Part shown: positions 43,005-55,434 of the stretch, one piece after another
Numbering within the stretch: position 1 is the first letter of the stretch
Layout of the letters: each line of letters starts with the position of its first letter
From: Lonicera japonica
Lineage: Eukaryota > Streptophyta > Magnoliopsida > Dipsacales > Caprifoliaceae
Reading direction: 5' to 3'
Length of the DNA stretch: 64,000 nucleotides
Assembly (NCBI GenBank): GCA_021464415.1
Contig: CM038466.1
Location: 33,820,833 to 33,884,832, forward strand
The notes under the pieces: model-generated
What the model saw: only the letters and a program-made list of their open reading frames with translations
Told to the model about the DNA's origin: nothing
Database searches by the model: none
Program-made: the position numbers and the translations under genes

Positions 43005-44261
43005 ATGTCTTCTTGTCGCACAAATTATGATTTTTCTTTCATCAATGCCCGAGATGCTTTGATATCTTCTGAAAACGGTATGAACTTCGGTGCTTTTAGT
43101 CCTTTAGCGGGCTGGTGCCATCGTCCTGTCGACTTTTCCTTTTTGTCAGGTGCCTTGTATTTCTGGAGTCCTGCGGACCATCTCTTCCGCTTTGGACTAG
43201 ATGAGCTCTGCCCGACCTATGAGGAGTTCTCCTGGCTATTGCGTTCTGATGTTCGTCTCCCAATGGCAGTTCCCATAGAAGAAATCAGTCCCCGCGACAT
43301 GCTAATTGCTCTGTTAGCCATTCCCCAAGCGGCCTGTGATGGTTTCATTACCGACGGACTCCTTGACCTCCATAAAATGGTGAGGTTCTTTCATCGTTAT
43401 GAAGATAGGGCCTCTTACGGCATGGGGTGTACTGCAGCGGCCCTGATTTGCCTTGTTTCTGATATGTTGCTGGTGACGGGTTCCTCCCGTGTCGATCCGA
43501 CTATTCTGAGTTTGATTTACCAAGCTAGAAATGGGGAGTCTATAGTGCCGATCGTTCTTGCAGAGACCCTGAATGGTCTTGATGAGGTTCAACGGGGGGC
43601 TTCACCCTTCTTCAGGGGGAGTCCGCGTTTGTTATACATGTCGCTGCTGGAGCGCTTCCGATCGGTGGGTTTTAACGGGATTCGGCTTGATAATCCTACA
43701 CATTTCTTCCGTCGTCCCCTCTTTGGGGCTTTGACCATGTCTTCCTCTGATTGGACGGTGTGATTTTCGGAGAACTTTCGGGCTATCCGGTGGAACATTC
43801 CTCGGTGGAAGCTGAGGGCGATGGTGCTTAGTACAGGGGGTCAGAACTATGTTCGGCTTCGCGGGCTTTGGTTTACCTCTTTTTATCTCCTAGGATGTCT
43901 TCTTCGACAGTTCAACGTTCCTCAAGAGATTCCTCTTGATCTGAATAACTTCTCCTCTGAGTCTAAATTTGTGACTCCGCATGTTTCCTTATCGGTGGAG
44001 AGGATGTGGCGTGCTCGGCTGACTCGGCAGTTCAACTATGCTCGTTTCGGTATTCCCCGGCCCTTCCAGGCTGATATCATCCGCTCTTGCTGGCAATCCC
44101 TGGCAGGAGAACTGATTGATGACCCTCTTCAAATGGAGTGGTTCCGATTCATGGATTCTGAGCCTTCAAAAAATAACATTGTTTTTGCGTACCAGATTCT
44201 GGATGAGGCTCGAATTGATTTGGCCGCTGAGGACCCAGTGTGGCCAACCCCTAGGGATTAG
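43005..44261 (+). pseudogene. E2 antisense gene A: DUF7745/PMD-like protein with one nonsense codon
   Basis: ATG at 43005 and stop at 44259-44261, the same 418-codon length as E1 26146-27402 and no indels. A single premature stop at 43761-43763 (TGG to TGA) lies in T-M-S-S-S-D-W-T-V-W. Protein identity to the E1 copy is about 90%, with substitutions concentrated near the N-terminus and in a few loops. Silent differences clearly outnumber replacements, so this frame was under selection before E2 decayed. Confidence 0.85.
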
Positions 44262-44484
44262 TTTCTTTTTGTATGCTGTATTTCCTTTGTAACTTTCGGT
44301 GTTCTGAACCACCTCTTAATGATATATGAAGGGACCTTTTATGGGAAATAAATTTCTTTACAAAGTTTAAACCGGGCCTGAAGTCACTTCTCAGGTTGCC
44401 TACGTTCCCCCTTTTTGATTTTTCCAAAATACAATTTCGAGTTAGGGCTCAGGTTTACGTAGTTCTTATCTATACATGTTGTGC
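44262..44484. other. E2 convergent spacer with internal polypurine tract
   Basis: Homologous to E1 25920-26145. Carries the plus-strand AATAAA for antisense gene A (about 44347-44352) and, on the minus strand, the purine run A5G5AA (44405-44416). Confidence 0.6.
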
Positions 44485-47400
44485 CTATTGATAATACTTC
44501 TTCAGTCGGTCCATGTTGACTGGTGAATGTAGTAACTGTCCGTCTAAGTCAGCGAGTATAGCGGCGCCCCCTGTATCGATTTCTTTGACGATATACGGCC
44601 CTGTCCACTTCTGCCCGAACTTACCCCTCGGATCTCTGGCTGGCTCTCGAATTTCTTTCAGTACGATGTCATTTTCATTGATACCCCAAGTCCTCACTTT
44701 CTGGTTAAATGCTCGAGCGATTCTCTTCTGATACCCTTGATGGTGGTACGCGTCTTTTAATCTTTTCTCATCCAGTAGGGCTAGCTCGTTATAACGTGCC
44801 TGGACCCACTCCAGTTCATTGACTTGATTTTCTAGCATTACCCTGAGGGAAGGGACTTCTAACTCGACAGGGAGGACTGCTTCCATCCCGTATGTAAGTG
44901 AGAACGGGGTTGCCCCGGTGGAGACCCTCTCGGTGGTGCGGTATCCCCACAATGCATATGGTAATTTCTCCGGCCAGTCCCGGCAGGTGTCGGTCATTTT
45001 GCTTAGGATATTCTTCAAATTTTTATTGGCTGCTTTAACTGCCCCATTGGTTTGTGGTCTATATGGTGAAGATTTGTGTCGGGTGATACCGTATTCTTCC
45101 ATGACTGTATTAGCTTCTCCTTCGAAGTGGGTGCCGTTATCCGAGATGATCTCGTGTGGGACCCCATATCGGCAGACAATGTTCCTTTTGATGAATCGGG
45201 CAACTTTCTTGGCATCCAGGGTCTGGTAAGACTCGGCTTCCACCCATTTGGTGAAGTAGTTGATGGCTACTAGTATGAATTCATGGTCGTTGCTGGCTTT
45301 GGGCGAGATTTTCCCAATGACGTCGACTCCCCAAGTTGCGAAAGGCCAGGGTGCAGTCATGTTGTACAACTCTTTCGGAGGAAGCTTCTGGGATTTAGCA
45401 TAAATTTGGCACTTGTGACAACGGCGTACGTGGTTAGCGCAGTCAGTCTGCAGGGTAGACCAGAAATAACCTTGTCTGATGATTTTGCGGGCAAGCGTAT
45501 GTCCGCTCATATGAGGTCCGCAATCGCCCCCATGTATCTGATCCATCATTCTAACTGATTCTTCTTCGGTGAGACATTAAAGATGAGTCCCGTCGTAGTT
45601 CCTCTTATACAATCTTCCGGCACAGAGTATGAATCCTGATGCTAGTCTTCTGAGCGTGACCCGCGTTTTCTTGTCTGTTTTCTCGGGATATTGATGGTTC
45701 TTCAGCAGGTTCCAGATGTCATAAAACCAAGCGGTTGAGTCACCGTCTTTTTCAATCTCTACCTCAAGGGCCATGCAGTGTGCGGGTCCTGATTTCTTTT
45801 GTACTGTGAGGGTTATTTCTTCCATCCCCTCCGAAATATCGATCATAGATGCCAGGGTTGCCAGTGCGTCAGCAAAACTGTTCTAAGACCTGGGGACATA
45901 GTAAAACTCCGCATGCTCGAACATTCCCGCGACATCCTCCAGTCGGGCGAGGTAAGGGACTAATTTCTCATCCCTGATCTTTCATTCCTTCAGAACTTGG
46001 TGGACCACTAGTGCTGAATCTCCGTATACCTGTATTTTCTTTATACCCCTTTGAAGAGCGATCTCTAACCCGAGTATGTAGACTTCATATTCGGCCATGT
46101 TGTTGGTGCAGAAAAAGTCCAGACGATATGATACCGGGGAGTGAGTTTGGTCTGAAGAGACTAATAGGATGCCTATCTCGTTTCCGTTTCAATTGGCGGC
46201 CCCGTCAAAGTACAACTTTCAGTCTTCATCGATCTCGACATTCATGATGGTTTCGTCCGGGAACTCGGCTTCTTCTAGCATGTCTCCCAATATCGGATTG
46301 TGGGCCAGGTAATCAACTATGATCTTGCCTTTGACTGCCTTCTGGGTCATGTAGGTGATGTCGAATTCGAAGAGTAGAAATAACCATTTTGCCATTCGGT
46401 TCGAGAGAGTCGGTTTCTCGAAGAGGTATTTCAACGGATCAATCCATGATGCCAGGATGACTGAGAAAACTAGCATGTAGTGCCGTAGTTTATGTGTTAC
46501 CCAGACGAGAGCGGTGCATGATTTCTCCAATGGTGTGTAGTTCATCTCAAACGGGGACAGCTTTTTGCTGAGGAAATAGATGGCTTGCTCCTTTCGGGTA
46601 TCAGTCAGGTGTTGGGCTAGCACTGCTCCCGCAGCTGTATCAGTGACGGTTAGATACAAGATAAGTGGTAGTCCGGCTTGTGGTGGGGCTAATACTGGGG
46701 GGCTGGAGAGGTAGTCTTTTATCTTATCAAAGGCTTCCTGGCACTGGTCGTCCCATTCTCCTGGTGAAGACTTCCTTAGGAGTTTGAAGATGGGTTCGCA
46801 AGTTTGAGTAAGCTGAGAGATGAACCTGCTGATATACTGCAAATTACCCAAAAATCCCCGGACTTCTTTCTCGGTATGAGGTTCGGGCATGTCTAGGATA
46901 GCTCGAACTTTGGCAGGGTCTATCTCGATTCCTTTTTTACTAATGACGTAGCCCAAGAGCTTTCCTTTGGTTATCCCGAACACACATTTCTGTGGGTTGA
47001 GTCTCATCTGATACTGGCGGAGGCGATCAAAGAAGGCTCGCAGAGCTGGTACGTGACCTTTCCTCTCTTTTGATTTGATTATCATGTCGTCCACATACAC
47101 CTCCACTTCTTTATGGATCATATCGTGAAAAATAGCGGTGGCTACCCTATGGTACGTTGCCCCGGCGTTCTTCAGCCCAAATGGCATAACGATGTAGCAG
47201 TATGTTCCCCATGGTGTGATGAATGCTGTTTTCTCCTGGTGATCCGGATGCATCTTGATCTAGTTATACCCGGCAAAACCATCCACAAATGACTTCAGGG
47301 CGTGGTTGGCAGTATTATCTACTATCAAATCGATGTTGGGCAATGGAAAATCGTCTTTTGGACAAGCTTTATTGAGATCTCGATAATCCACGCACATGTG

Positions 47401-50400
47401 GACCTTCCCATTAGCCTTTGGAACGGGCACAATGTTGGCTAACCATAAAGGGTACTTGATTACCCGTAAGAAACCCACACTCAATTGTTTCATCACTTCT
47501 TCTTTCACTTTCAAGGACCATTCTGGCGTAAGTTTCCTCAACTTCTGTTTGACGGGCCTAAATTCTAGCTTGGTGTGTATCTCGTGCATGACTATCTGAC
47601 TGTTCAAACCTGGCATATTCGCATAAGACCAGGCGAAGACATCGACATACTCTTTCAGAGTTTGTGTGAATTCTTTTCTTTCTGTCTCACTTAGGCTTGC
47701 CCCAATGCGGACCTCTCTTCTTTCCTCCTCTGTTTCGAGGTTAATTATAAGAGTGTCTCCTTCCTCGATCTGTATACGCTGCTCCTCCCGTTCAAGGTGT
47801 TCGTTCAATCTTTCCAATTCCATATAAGCAATTACAGAATTAAAAATAACAGGATAACGCAAAATAGAGTTTTCTTCATTGATAATAGTATTTACAGGTA
47901 CAAGTTTAAAAAGTTCATTTAGGAGTGACTCCTTCCTATCTTTACCCTCACTCTTATCTCTCACCTTTACAATTTCACTCTTTTCCCTTTCTCTTTGGTA
48001 GTCTGGATCGGCGTATATCAAGTGTACAGGTTCGTCTCTTGGCTCATCATCCCCCAGAGCCATAATGTCGAAGAGATCTCCGATCATTTCTTTCTCTTCG
48101 CCTTTCTTGTCTTCTTTTTCTTCCTTCGGCCCGATTGTCAACTTGGTAGAGAAGCTGTGTATGGTTTTTTCCTTGATATAGAGGTCCTCTTCATAGAAGA
48201 TTTCCCATCCTGGAAGGTTCTCTCCGTCGCTGTTTCTCCAAGGCTCCTGAAAGCCGCAAAAGGGGAAGTCCTCTCCTTCTTTAACAAAAAACCCATTCAG
48301 AGAGCTGAAAGTCGGATACTGATGCCCTCAACCTCTTTTTTGTTGATCGTCTTCTTCAGTGTGTTGGTACCCCAAACCTTCCCTTTCGTACCTCGTTACT
48401 GGTTCCAAGGCTTGAAGTAATCCTGGCTGTCCCATTCCCAGACTGGCTCCAGGTAAGTATTTCATCATTCTCAGCATATTTGTGATCTTGGTGCTGAGAC
48501 CGGGGATATTGTCAGGGGAAAGGTACTCGATCATCTAGGTGCTGAGAGTTTGTACTTGAGGCTCGTAGGAAAAGCCTCCCAGGTGTATACTCTGACTCTC
48601 GATGCCTAAAACCGATAATTCCAGATCTACCAAGGTCCTTTCAGGATCTCCTTGGATGGTGATTACGTTCCCCTCGAACGGTATCTTGATCTTTTGGTGT
48701 AAGGAGGAGGGGAGTGCTCCTATGTCGTGTAGCCATGCCCTTCCCAACAGTAGGTTAAAACTGGAGGGAATGTCTATGATTTGAAAGTCGGCTGGAAAGT
48801 TTCCCGGACCGACCATGAGATCAAGCTTCAGAGAACCCAAAAGGGCTCTCCGGATATTATCATAGGCCCTGACGGTTACGGCGGATGGGGAAAGCTCTGA
48901 ATCCGAGATACCCAAGCATCTAGCGGTCTTCAGGGGGCAAAAATTTATGGTCGACCCATTGTCGATGAGAACTTGTGGCAAGATTTTTCCTCGGGTCCTG
49001 ACAGTGATATGGAGGGCCAGGCTGTGTTTCCTTCCCAATGGAGATAAGTCTTCATCTGAAAACGACAGACTTCTTTGGACCGTAAGTGACCCGATCATGT
49101 TTGGCAGTTGTTCGGGCGTAGAGTCTGGCGATATGATAGCCTCATTTAAGAGTTTAATAAAAGCAGTCCTGTGAGGTTTGGAGGCAACCAAGAGACCCCA
49201 AATGGTAATGTGTGCCTGTGTTTTCTTTAACTGTTCCAGTACCCGGTCTTCTCCTACTTCCTTAAGAGGTGATGATTTCTCGGCATCCATCAGTGGTGGC
49301 TGGTATATCCTTCCTGAGCGGGTAATCTGTTGTATCCAAAGGGATGCTGAGTCTGATCCTTCTGAAATTTCTGATGTCTCTGGCTCTTCCGACCAACTGA
49401 AGGTCCCGGGGGAGGTTTCTGTCATACAGATTGTTTCCTTATGTAGGGGGTCGGGGTTTCTATGGCTGTTTCTTCTTATCTTGGATCCATCCTATCCCAG
49501 CTTTCCCGGGATTGGTTTTGATTATGAGTGGTTGCGAGATTCCCTGATTTGTCTTTCCTAAGCCCTGCCCAGGTAGGAAGTTCATCTTGGCCATCCATTG
49601 GTCGATTATCGGGTTGAGGCCTGGGGCAACTTGTGCTTTTGCCGGTAGCATAACGGGCGCCTTATAGGCTGGGTCATCCCGAATGAGTCCTACGGGGTCA
49701 AAGCCTTCTTCAACAGTGGTCAAGGCGTTAATTCCCGCAGGTGGAGCATGATTGGGAAGGGAGTTGTTGGTAACATTGGGCCCGCCGGGTGCGGGGATGG
49801 TTTTGGCTTCAATAAGGTCCTGGATACGATGGCGGAAAGCCAAGCAGCGTTCCGTGTCATGGCCTGCCGCTTGATGGTATGCACAGTTCTCATTCATTCT
49901 CCAGGTGCCGAGAATAGGGCCTGGTGGGGGGCGTGGGTTGAGTGGAGTGATCAGTCCGGCTTTTCGGAGTAGTTCCAGGCTTTTGACCAGAGTAGTGGGG
50001 AGGGTGCAGAAATTTCTCCTTTTCTTGGCCTCGGTGCTCGAAGAGTCTCCTTGCGCAGGCCAATTCATTGGGGGGACTTGTGGTGACTGTTGAAATGGGT
50101 TTTGTTGATACGGGTATGAGCTTAGTTGGTTTACAGCTGGAGTGACCGTCTTTTTTCCGGTGTAAGAGGCCTTCTTGGTGTCCGTTTCTACCTTTTTGGC
50201 TAATTCTTCCTCTACTTGTGACCCCATACTCAACAGGGCTCTGAAGTGTGGGAAAACATGCTTTTCCATGCAGTTCAATACAGCTGGAGTAAAATTCTTC
50301 TGTATGATCTCTAACTGCTCTTCTTCATCGGGCCGTTTGGACATTTGGGAGGCCATTTCTCTCCAGCGGGTGACAAAGTCGCTGAAGCTCTCTTTCTCGC

Positions 50401-51381
50401 CTTGCTTGGCCATCTCCAGGTGTTTACGGGTAATTTCCAAACTCTCGTTGGACCCGTACTTGGTCATGAACTCCTTGAGGATATCTCCCCAAGTTTTTGT
50501 GTGGTGTTTCTCTAGATCAAAAAACCATCTCAGGGCGGCCCCCGTGAGAGTCATGTGAAAGGCCTGAGCCAGTTTCGGCTCTCCACAACTGGACACTTGC
50601 ATGGATCGGATGTAGGATTGGAATGGGTTTTGGGGGGTGTGGTACCTGTGAATTTGGTGATAGAGGGGAGCTTAAATCCTTGAGGTAGTCTGGCTTCTGG
50701 GTAGAGGGAAAAGGCGTTCATGTCTGTGATCTCGTCTGCCCCTTTTATCAGAGAAATCCCTCTTTGTAGAATCTTCATATGCTCTTTCAATTTCTTCATT
50801 TCTTCGCTCTCTCTTGACACCTCATCGGGCTGTTCCCGAGCTATAACCGATTCTGCATACACTGCCCGGAGTCAGTTGATATCTGGGTACTCATTGGGAG
50901 GGGCTACTGGGGCCGGTGGTGGAATGGGTCTTGCGGGAACTTGTGGCCATGGTTGGTATTGGGGGTCAAAGCCGGGTTGTACTTGGGGTTGCGGCCAAAC
51001 TATGGGTGGCTCTTGCTGTTGGTAAGTGGGGCCTGAATCCGGGGCCCATTGGTTCTGATTGTTGGGGTCGGTTTGAACGGGACCAGCTATGATAGGGCCC
51101 GTTTGGGGTGGATTGGTTCCTTGGACTGGGGGAAGTACTTAGGAAGACTGCCCTTGATTCTGATCTCGATTCGGGGGTAGCCGCTCAAACCCTGGTGGTG
51201 CAGTTCGTTCGGCTGATAACTCTTCCATTCGGGTCCGGGTGCTCTGTTGCTCGCTTGTGAGGTTTGCCAAATTCATGCTGACGGTCATCAGCAAACGGTG
51301 CATCTCAGCTAAAGTTGGTTGAACTGCAGACGCCTCGGCTAGGCTCTGATCTGTCTCATGATTCTCGCGTCTATCGGCCAT
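44485..51381 (-). pseudogene. gag-pol: E2 gag-pol, multiply disrupted
   Basis: Reads from ATG at 51381 (M-A-D-R-R-E-N) to the stop at 44485, covering all domains of E1 gag and pol. Unlike E1, gag passes without a frame break into the zinc knuckle and G-patch-like part (50602-49460), showing that the ancestral frame was continuous there. Premature stops: 51139, 50872, 49460, 48535, 48328, 47260, 46219, 46189, 45982, 45883 and 45577; each fits C-to-T or G-to-A change from the E1 codon. Indels: a 1-nt loss near 50620 and a 1-nt gain near 49435. The integrase catalytic Glu (E1675 in E1) is Lys (45034-45036). Non-functional. Confidence 0.93.
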
Positions 51382-52119
51382 TTCAGGTGTGCTTGGTCTT
51401 ACTAGTCTCCCGGTGTGATCTCGACCAGCCCAACCTTCCAGTCTGTCGTCGCTTCACGACTGTAGATGAAATCACATGGCGAAGATGAAGGAAGACTACG
51501 ATGCGACTCGATTTTTGCCAAAAGAAACACTAAAATTTGCCGAGAAAAGCCTCGGATTTTTAAAAAGGTGTAGGAAAGTAAGCCGTAAGGTGGTACATCC
51601 ACTACGGCTATTTGACAAGTGTTTTAGCCGACTCAATCTTATATGCAGCGCAGGTGTACGAACGGTTAAGGCTTCAGGCTCCCTCCTAATTGGCAAGACC
51701 TTGCGATATACCCCAAGGGCGGGTACGTGCAAGAGTCTTTTGATATACTTCCCGGGTACGTGAGTGTTCTCGTCACTCGATATACCTCGGGGGCGTATTT
51801 GGCCAAGGAGAGTGGAAGTAAATGCTTTCCGTTTATGTTGGCCCAAGTAAGCCAACTCCCTACTCACTTATAATACTTCCGAGGGTTTGGGGTAAATTCA
51901 CACTCGTAGAAACAATGCATGATTTTGTAAAAGTGTGTGCAAAGTTCGAAAGGTTGGTTTCACAAATATCATTCATCTTGATTGCATATTTTGAAAAACT
52001 CCGATTTTTTTTTAAAAAAATATTTCTTCTCAATCAATTAACATGAGTAGGGAAAGCAGTAAAAGCAAGTATTCAACAGATAAACAAAGGTCCACATATA
52101 AGAGTCTAGTTTTCTAACA
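51382..52119 (-). other. E2 5' leader
   Basis: Reverse-strand counterpart of the E1 leader (18298-19035), with the conserved core around 51690-51910. No gene. Confidence 0.65.
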
Positions 52120-52138
52120 GTCCCCAGCAGAGTCGCCA
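52120..52138 (-). promoter_or_regulatory. E2 primer-binding site
   Basis: Reverse complement is TGGCGACTCTGCTGGGGAC, identical to the E1 PBS, one base from the LTR. Confidence 0.85.
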
Positions 52139-52139
52139 C

Positions 52140-53818
52140 TGTGAGAATCCGCAAATGCGACCCCCGGGTCTCGTCCCCGTTTGGTTGGGCGTCTAAAACG
52201 TCGGAACGGATTCTGTCGTTCCATTTGCTGGAGTGTTTCTGTTGATTCAGATCATGTGTCCCTATGTTCTATTTCTAGATGAAAAGGGGTTCATTCAGAG
52301 TCGCCAGTACGTTTTACGAAAAAACGGACAAAAATGGGTCATGTAAGAGGAAAGGCTATAGGCAAGCCTTTCCTTTACATGTTTGTCTACGAAACCAGGA
52401 TTCTATAGGGTTCGGAAACTATATAACGGTTTGGGAAGGTGTTAAGCACCCATTCCGCCCTCTCGGTCTTTAGTGGTCTTATATGTTTATTCTATGTTGA
52501 AGAACTTGGATGCTTTTACTGACAGTCTACTACTTTCTAAGTAAAAACCCTAATTTTGGGGAAAAACGGGAAAAGGGATGAAAACCTTGTATTCCGAGAT
52601 CCGATGTTTTTATATTTAAAAGATGTAAATGACAAATGACAAAAACCTTTTTATTTTGAAAGAGTATTCCGTATTATTTCCTCAGATAATGACGGTTTTC
52701 TCGAGTCGTGATTATTTTGGAAAGGTTCGGATCTTGTAGTGGAACTAATTCAATATGGAATTGGAACTCTTGAGGGGAGTTCTACTGGGTGTATCGCAAT
52801 CTATGAACCAGACAAGATACGCTGGGTTTTAATTCCTAGGTAAGTTTTACCGGTCCAGGTTTTGAAAATAGGATTTTATTCCGAACGATAATGTACTTAC
52901 TCTTCTGGTTTTGAAAATGGTTTTATCAGGGTCTTTTGTTTTGAAAACGGTAGACTATTTGTAATTTTGCAATAAGTTTATTCAAATAAAACGTGGACAA
53001 AATAACAGAAATAAAACAAGTGCACAGATATCTAATTTTAAATACTAGAAGGGACTTTCTTTACCTTCCCGACAAGAATAATAATATAAGAAAGAAAATA
53101 TGATGCAGCGGAGAGATTTCCGGCGATAATAATCTTTTCCTTCTTCAGATATTTTCGAGAATTTAATTCCAAAGACGGGACACGTCGAGTGTCGAGAATA
53201 GATTCGATAACTCTTCAGAAATAAGACGATAATAGAGAAAGCTCGATAAAAGACTAGAAAGTCAGATTAAAATTCAGAATTCTTTGATCCCAAGTTGCTG
53301 CTTAGAACCCTTGGGGGTGTTGGCCTATTTATACTGCTCGGGGAAGATTGTCGCTCGACATTTCCCCAAAAAGGGCAAGTGTCGCGCGACACTGTGATAT
53401 GTCGCGCGACAATGTGTCCAATGTCGCGCGACAAACGGCTGAAGTGATGTTTCTGAAAGATTGATGTGTCAGAGAGTGGATGGTCTGGTGCAGAGGGGGA
53501 TTGTCGCGCGATATAGTGGGATTGTCGCGCGACAAACGCCTGAAGTGATGTTTCTGACAGATTGATGTGTCAGAGAGTGGATGGTCTGGTGCAGAGGGGG
53601 ATTGTCGCGCGATATAGTGGGATTGTCGCGCGACATATCAGGGATTGTCGCGCGACAATGTGATATGTCGTGCGACAATCTCTTTTGAAAATAGGTTTGT
53701 TTGGCCAACAAACCCTTTCGGGGAAGTTTCGGGTGTTCGGGTGGGTCCCGGGCCCAAAAACAACAATTCTTGAAGGTCGTTAGGGTTCTTGCGGGGGTCA
53801 CGGATCGGGGTGTCTACA
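52140..53818 (-). repeat. E2 5' LTR with a 101-bp U3 duplication
   Basis: 1679 bp. It is longer than its partner mainly because a 101-bp block is tandemly repeated (first copy about 53436-53536, second 53537-53637) inside the palindrome array. rc TATA box at 53326-53333; palindromes from about 53349 to 53682. Confidence 0.93.
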
Positions 53819-53823
53819 GTTTC

Positions 53824-55434
53824 CTACTTCGCCCATGATTTTAAAAATAAGTGTATATGTGTGTGATTTGAATAAGAGAATTTGATAATAATAGATGCAG
53901 TGAAACAAGTGATTTTGTAAAGCATTGGGCTTTTCGGAAACTGATTCAATGTGGAATCTTATATCCGATATTATATGAGGCGAGTTGACCGATCATATAC
54001 CATAGTCTATTGATTAAACCGGTATAGATGGCGCTAGTGCTCTTATAATCGAGTATTTATCACATACACACCGCAATCTATGAGTTAGATTGGATATATA
54101 GCGATTATCGATTCTTTCGTATAACAATGTCGCTAATCCGAACTTTTAAAAAAGTAAGAAAGTAGTAATACTATTTTGGAATTGGATTAGGGTCTATTAT
54201 ACGCCTTTGGTTTTGAAAAACAATTTAAAAAAGGTTTTGAAAAGCTATTAAGTAATAGAAATTATGCAGATAAGAGTATGAATTATAAAACAGACGAATA
54301 AATAAAAGAAAAGAGAGAAAATTATACCCGAGCCTCCTTGGAGGGAGAGAATAAGGATATCTTGGTGTATACCACGAAATTCTCTTGATTGTTGATGAAA
54401 ATAATGAATGTAGGGGGGTCTATTTATAGTTGTCAAAATACTTGGAGAGCAAGAAAAGAGATTGCAACTAGGAATCTTGGAAATTATCGTGAAACCTTCC
54501 CACCGTTGGATCATCCTTATTTTTGGATATGTGTTGCAAGTAGAAGTCTTCTAGATCGTGTAAAAATTTCAGGTCGATCAGAATTCGGGAAAGTCTCCTT
54601 TCGTTCTGATTGGTACAAAGAGTTTGTGTCCGCATAGGAAAGGTACTTGTTGTAGACAAGGTCCCTTGTTTGCACGAAAAGTCAGGTTATAACCATTGGA
54701 TCATGCTGAATTTTGGATATGTATTGAAAATATAAGTCCTCTAGACTCTGTAAAAAATTGGAGACGATCGGAGTTCGGGAAGGACTCGGATCGATCAGAA
54801 TTCTGGAAGGCCAATATTGATTTCCCTCCAAAAAATTGTTTTCCCTCCAAATTTTTTCTAGCTTGTGTCCAAATTTGAGGTCGATCAGAATTCTGAAAGG
54901 CCAATATTTATTTTAATTTGCTACGAAGGACATTTCGACTAGAATTGCACAATAGACAAATTGATTCTTGAGGATCCCATGTCCGACAAAGCTGAATTTA
55001 GAATATGTTCTTCACCACAATAAGGCCTATCCACTTACCAAACTTCAAACCATTTTAACTTCGAGAAGACCTCCATTTGACCACCCGAATCTAACTCATG
55101 ATTTTTTGAATTTTCGGAGATCCGACTGTCGAATTGAGCTGATTTTCGAGTATGCTACTCCTCATGGTAATGTCTAACAACTCTCAAAGTTTGAGGATGA
55201 TATGAAATGCGTAGCTCTCCTTTCACACGTTTCCAGGAGTTTTGACGGTTTTTGGTTTCGGCAATTTTCGATAATTCTGTAACTCATTATCTGGGGTCCT
55301 TTTTGCTTTCTTCTTTGACCTGTATCACATGTACATAGTTTCTGTGCATCCAAAAATGCTCGTGCATGCATGCGTGTTCATTTCTTTAAAAATCAGAATT
55401 CTTGTGGGGGTCGCAAAATGAGGTGTTCACAGAC
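53824..55434 (-). repeat. E3 3' LTR, piece 3
   Basis: Continues the E3 LTR from 58489 to 60154 after the right E2 target duplication GTTTC (53819-53823). It is about 2% diverged in a sampled 250 bp. It differs by a rearranged segment near 54790-54880, where an internal TTTTCCCTCCAAA block is duplicated and about 130 bp of the partner is missing. Short frames here are repeat-derived. Confidence 0.9.

Larger units (their letters stand above)
35323..53818 (-). mobile_element. E2: older, decayed copy of the E1-type element (18,496 bp)
   Basis: Reverse-strand element with LTRs 35323-36893 (3') and 52140-53818 (5'), PBS at 52120-52138 and target duplications GTTTC at 35318-35322 and 53819-53823. 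The empty site is at 58484-58488 in the other E3 LTR. Gene order is the same as in E1. The LTRs differ at roughly 2% of sites by eye plus a 101-bp duplication, so this is an older insertion than E1. Gag-pol has about a dozen nonsense changes and several indels; both cassette genes are interrupted. Confidence 0.95.
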
